Source: Alcaligenaceae bacterium (lineage in GTDB: Bacteria > Pseudomonadota > Gammaproteobacteria > Burkholderiales > Burkholderiaceae_B). Taken from it: 6,108 nt of DNA. Under the pieces are notes generated by a model, which did no database searches, was not told the origin of the DNA, and worked only from the letters and a program-made list of their open reading frames with translations. Location of the stretch: positions 1 to 6,108 of the forward strand of contig JAJUJN010000130.1 in assembly GCA_029265335.1 (NCBI GenBank), given 5' to 3'. Below are positions 5,678 to 6,108 of the stretch, one piece after another. Each line of letters opens with the position of its first letter. Position 1 is the stretch's first letter. The position numbers and the translations under genes were made by a program.

Positions 5678-6108
5678 AGCTTTGGCTGAACATATCGCGC
5701 AGATGATTGGAGAGCTCCACGAAACGTGGGTGGGCCAGGGTTTGAGTGGTGCGCGGTCGCGGCAGATCGATGGTGAGATCTTCGATGACCTTGCCCGGTC
5801 GCCCACTCATCACCACCACCCGATCGGAAAGAAAAACGGCCTCGGGAATGGAGTGTGTGATGAACAGCACGGACGGTTGCGTTTCCAACCAAATGCGCTG
5901 CAGCTCGATCATCATGTTCTCGCGCGTCATGGCATCCAGCGCAGCGAAGGGTTCATCCATCACCAGCACCGCAGGGTCGCGAATCAGCGAGCGAGCCACC
6001 GCCACCCGCTGCTGCATTCCGCCCGAAAGCTCGAAGGGATAGCGATTTCGGAAGGCGGACAGCCCCACCAGCTCGAGCAAGGCTTCGGCGCGATCCTGAT
6101 ACGCCTTC
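5676..6108 (-). CDS. ABC transporter ATPase (TauB/SsuB/NitT-like), 5' end outside window
   Basis: The C-terminal 143 residues of an importer ATPase, open at the right edge of the window. Counting from the first complete codon (6105-6107), the ABC signature LSGGMQQR is at 27-34 and Walker B VLVMDEPFAALD at 47-58, with catalytic Glu52 and the D-loop. The H-loop histidine is His85 in ITHSIPEA (83-90). The text FRNRYPFELSGGMQQRV and the later MSGRPGKV match the nitrate/sulfonate/taurine importer ATPases. Walker A and the Q-loop fall outside the window, so integrity of the whole gene cannot be judged. A TTG inside the reading frame at 6080 is not the start; coding continues without a stop to the edge. 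The gene precedes both permease genes and would power uptake as a homodimer on the cytoplasmic face. Confidence 0.93.
   Translation of the reverse strand, partial: KAYQDRAEALLELVGLSAFRNRYPFELSGGMQQRVAVARSLIRDPAVLVMDEPFAALDAMTRENMMIELQRIWLETQPSVLFITHSIPEAVFLSDRVVVMSGRPGKVIEDLTIDLPRPRTTQTLAHPRFVELSNHLRDMFSQS

Noticed and set aside
1..6108. Search by eye for tRNA/rRNA, CRISPR repeats, insertion sequences and phage attachment sites
   Set aside because: None seen; the window is filled by metabolic and transport genes, with no spacer over 48 bases.

Overview
The window is a dense, GC-rich (about 60% by eye) stretch of bacterial chromosome with almost no non-coding DNA. The style of the genes (a PobA-type hydroxylase, a TauBC/SsuBC-like importer, an acyl-CoA ligase, a hotdog thioesterase and FabG-like and Qor-like oxidoreductases in one run) suggests an aromatic- or organic-acid-degrading proteobacterium. 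A betaproteobacterium of the Burkholderiales/Alcaligenaceae kind is most likely. That assignment rests on protein resemblance recalled from memory, not on a search.

Layout. Positions 1-269 (+) hold the last 88 codons of pobA, 4-hydroxybenzoate 3-monooxygenase. Ten bases later begins, tail to tail, a seven-gene block entirely on the minus strand. In transcription order, from the right edge to the left, it is: ABC transporter ATPase (5' end cut off by the window), permease A, permease B, PaaI-type hotdog thioesterase, AMP-forming acyl-CoA ligase, zinc-less MDR/quinone-oxidoreductase-like enzyme, and FabG-like SDR. Junctions range from a 17-base overlap to a 48-base gap. No internal promoter or terminator is evident, so this looks like one operon whose promoter, and probably its periplasmic binding protein, lie beyond position 6108.

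How the genes may work together. The importer would bring in an organic acid (inference). The ligase would convert it to a CoA thioester, the SDR and MDR enzymes would carry out redox steps on it, and the thioesterase would release a free acid or clear stalled CoA thioesters. The convergent pobA raises the possibility that the released product is 4-hydroxybenzoate, which PobA turns into protocatechuate for ring cleavage. The substrate cannot be read from the sequence. No enoyl-CoA hydratase, thiolase or ring-cleavage gene is in view. No RNA genes, mobile elements, CRISPR arrays or long repeats were seen, and no stretch over 50 bases lacks a gene.
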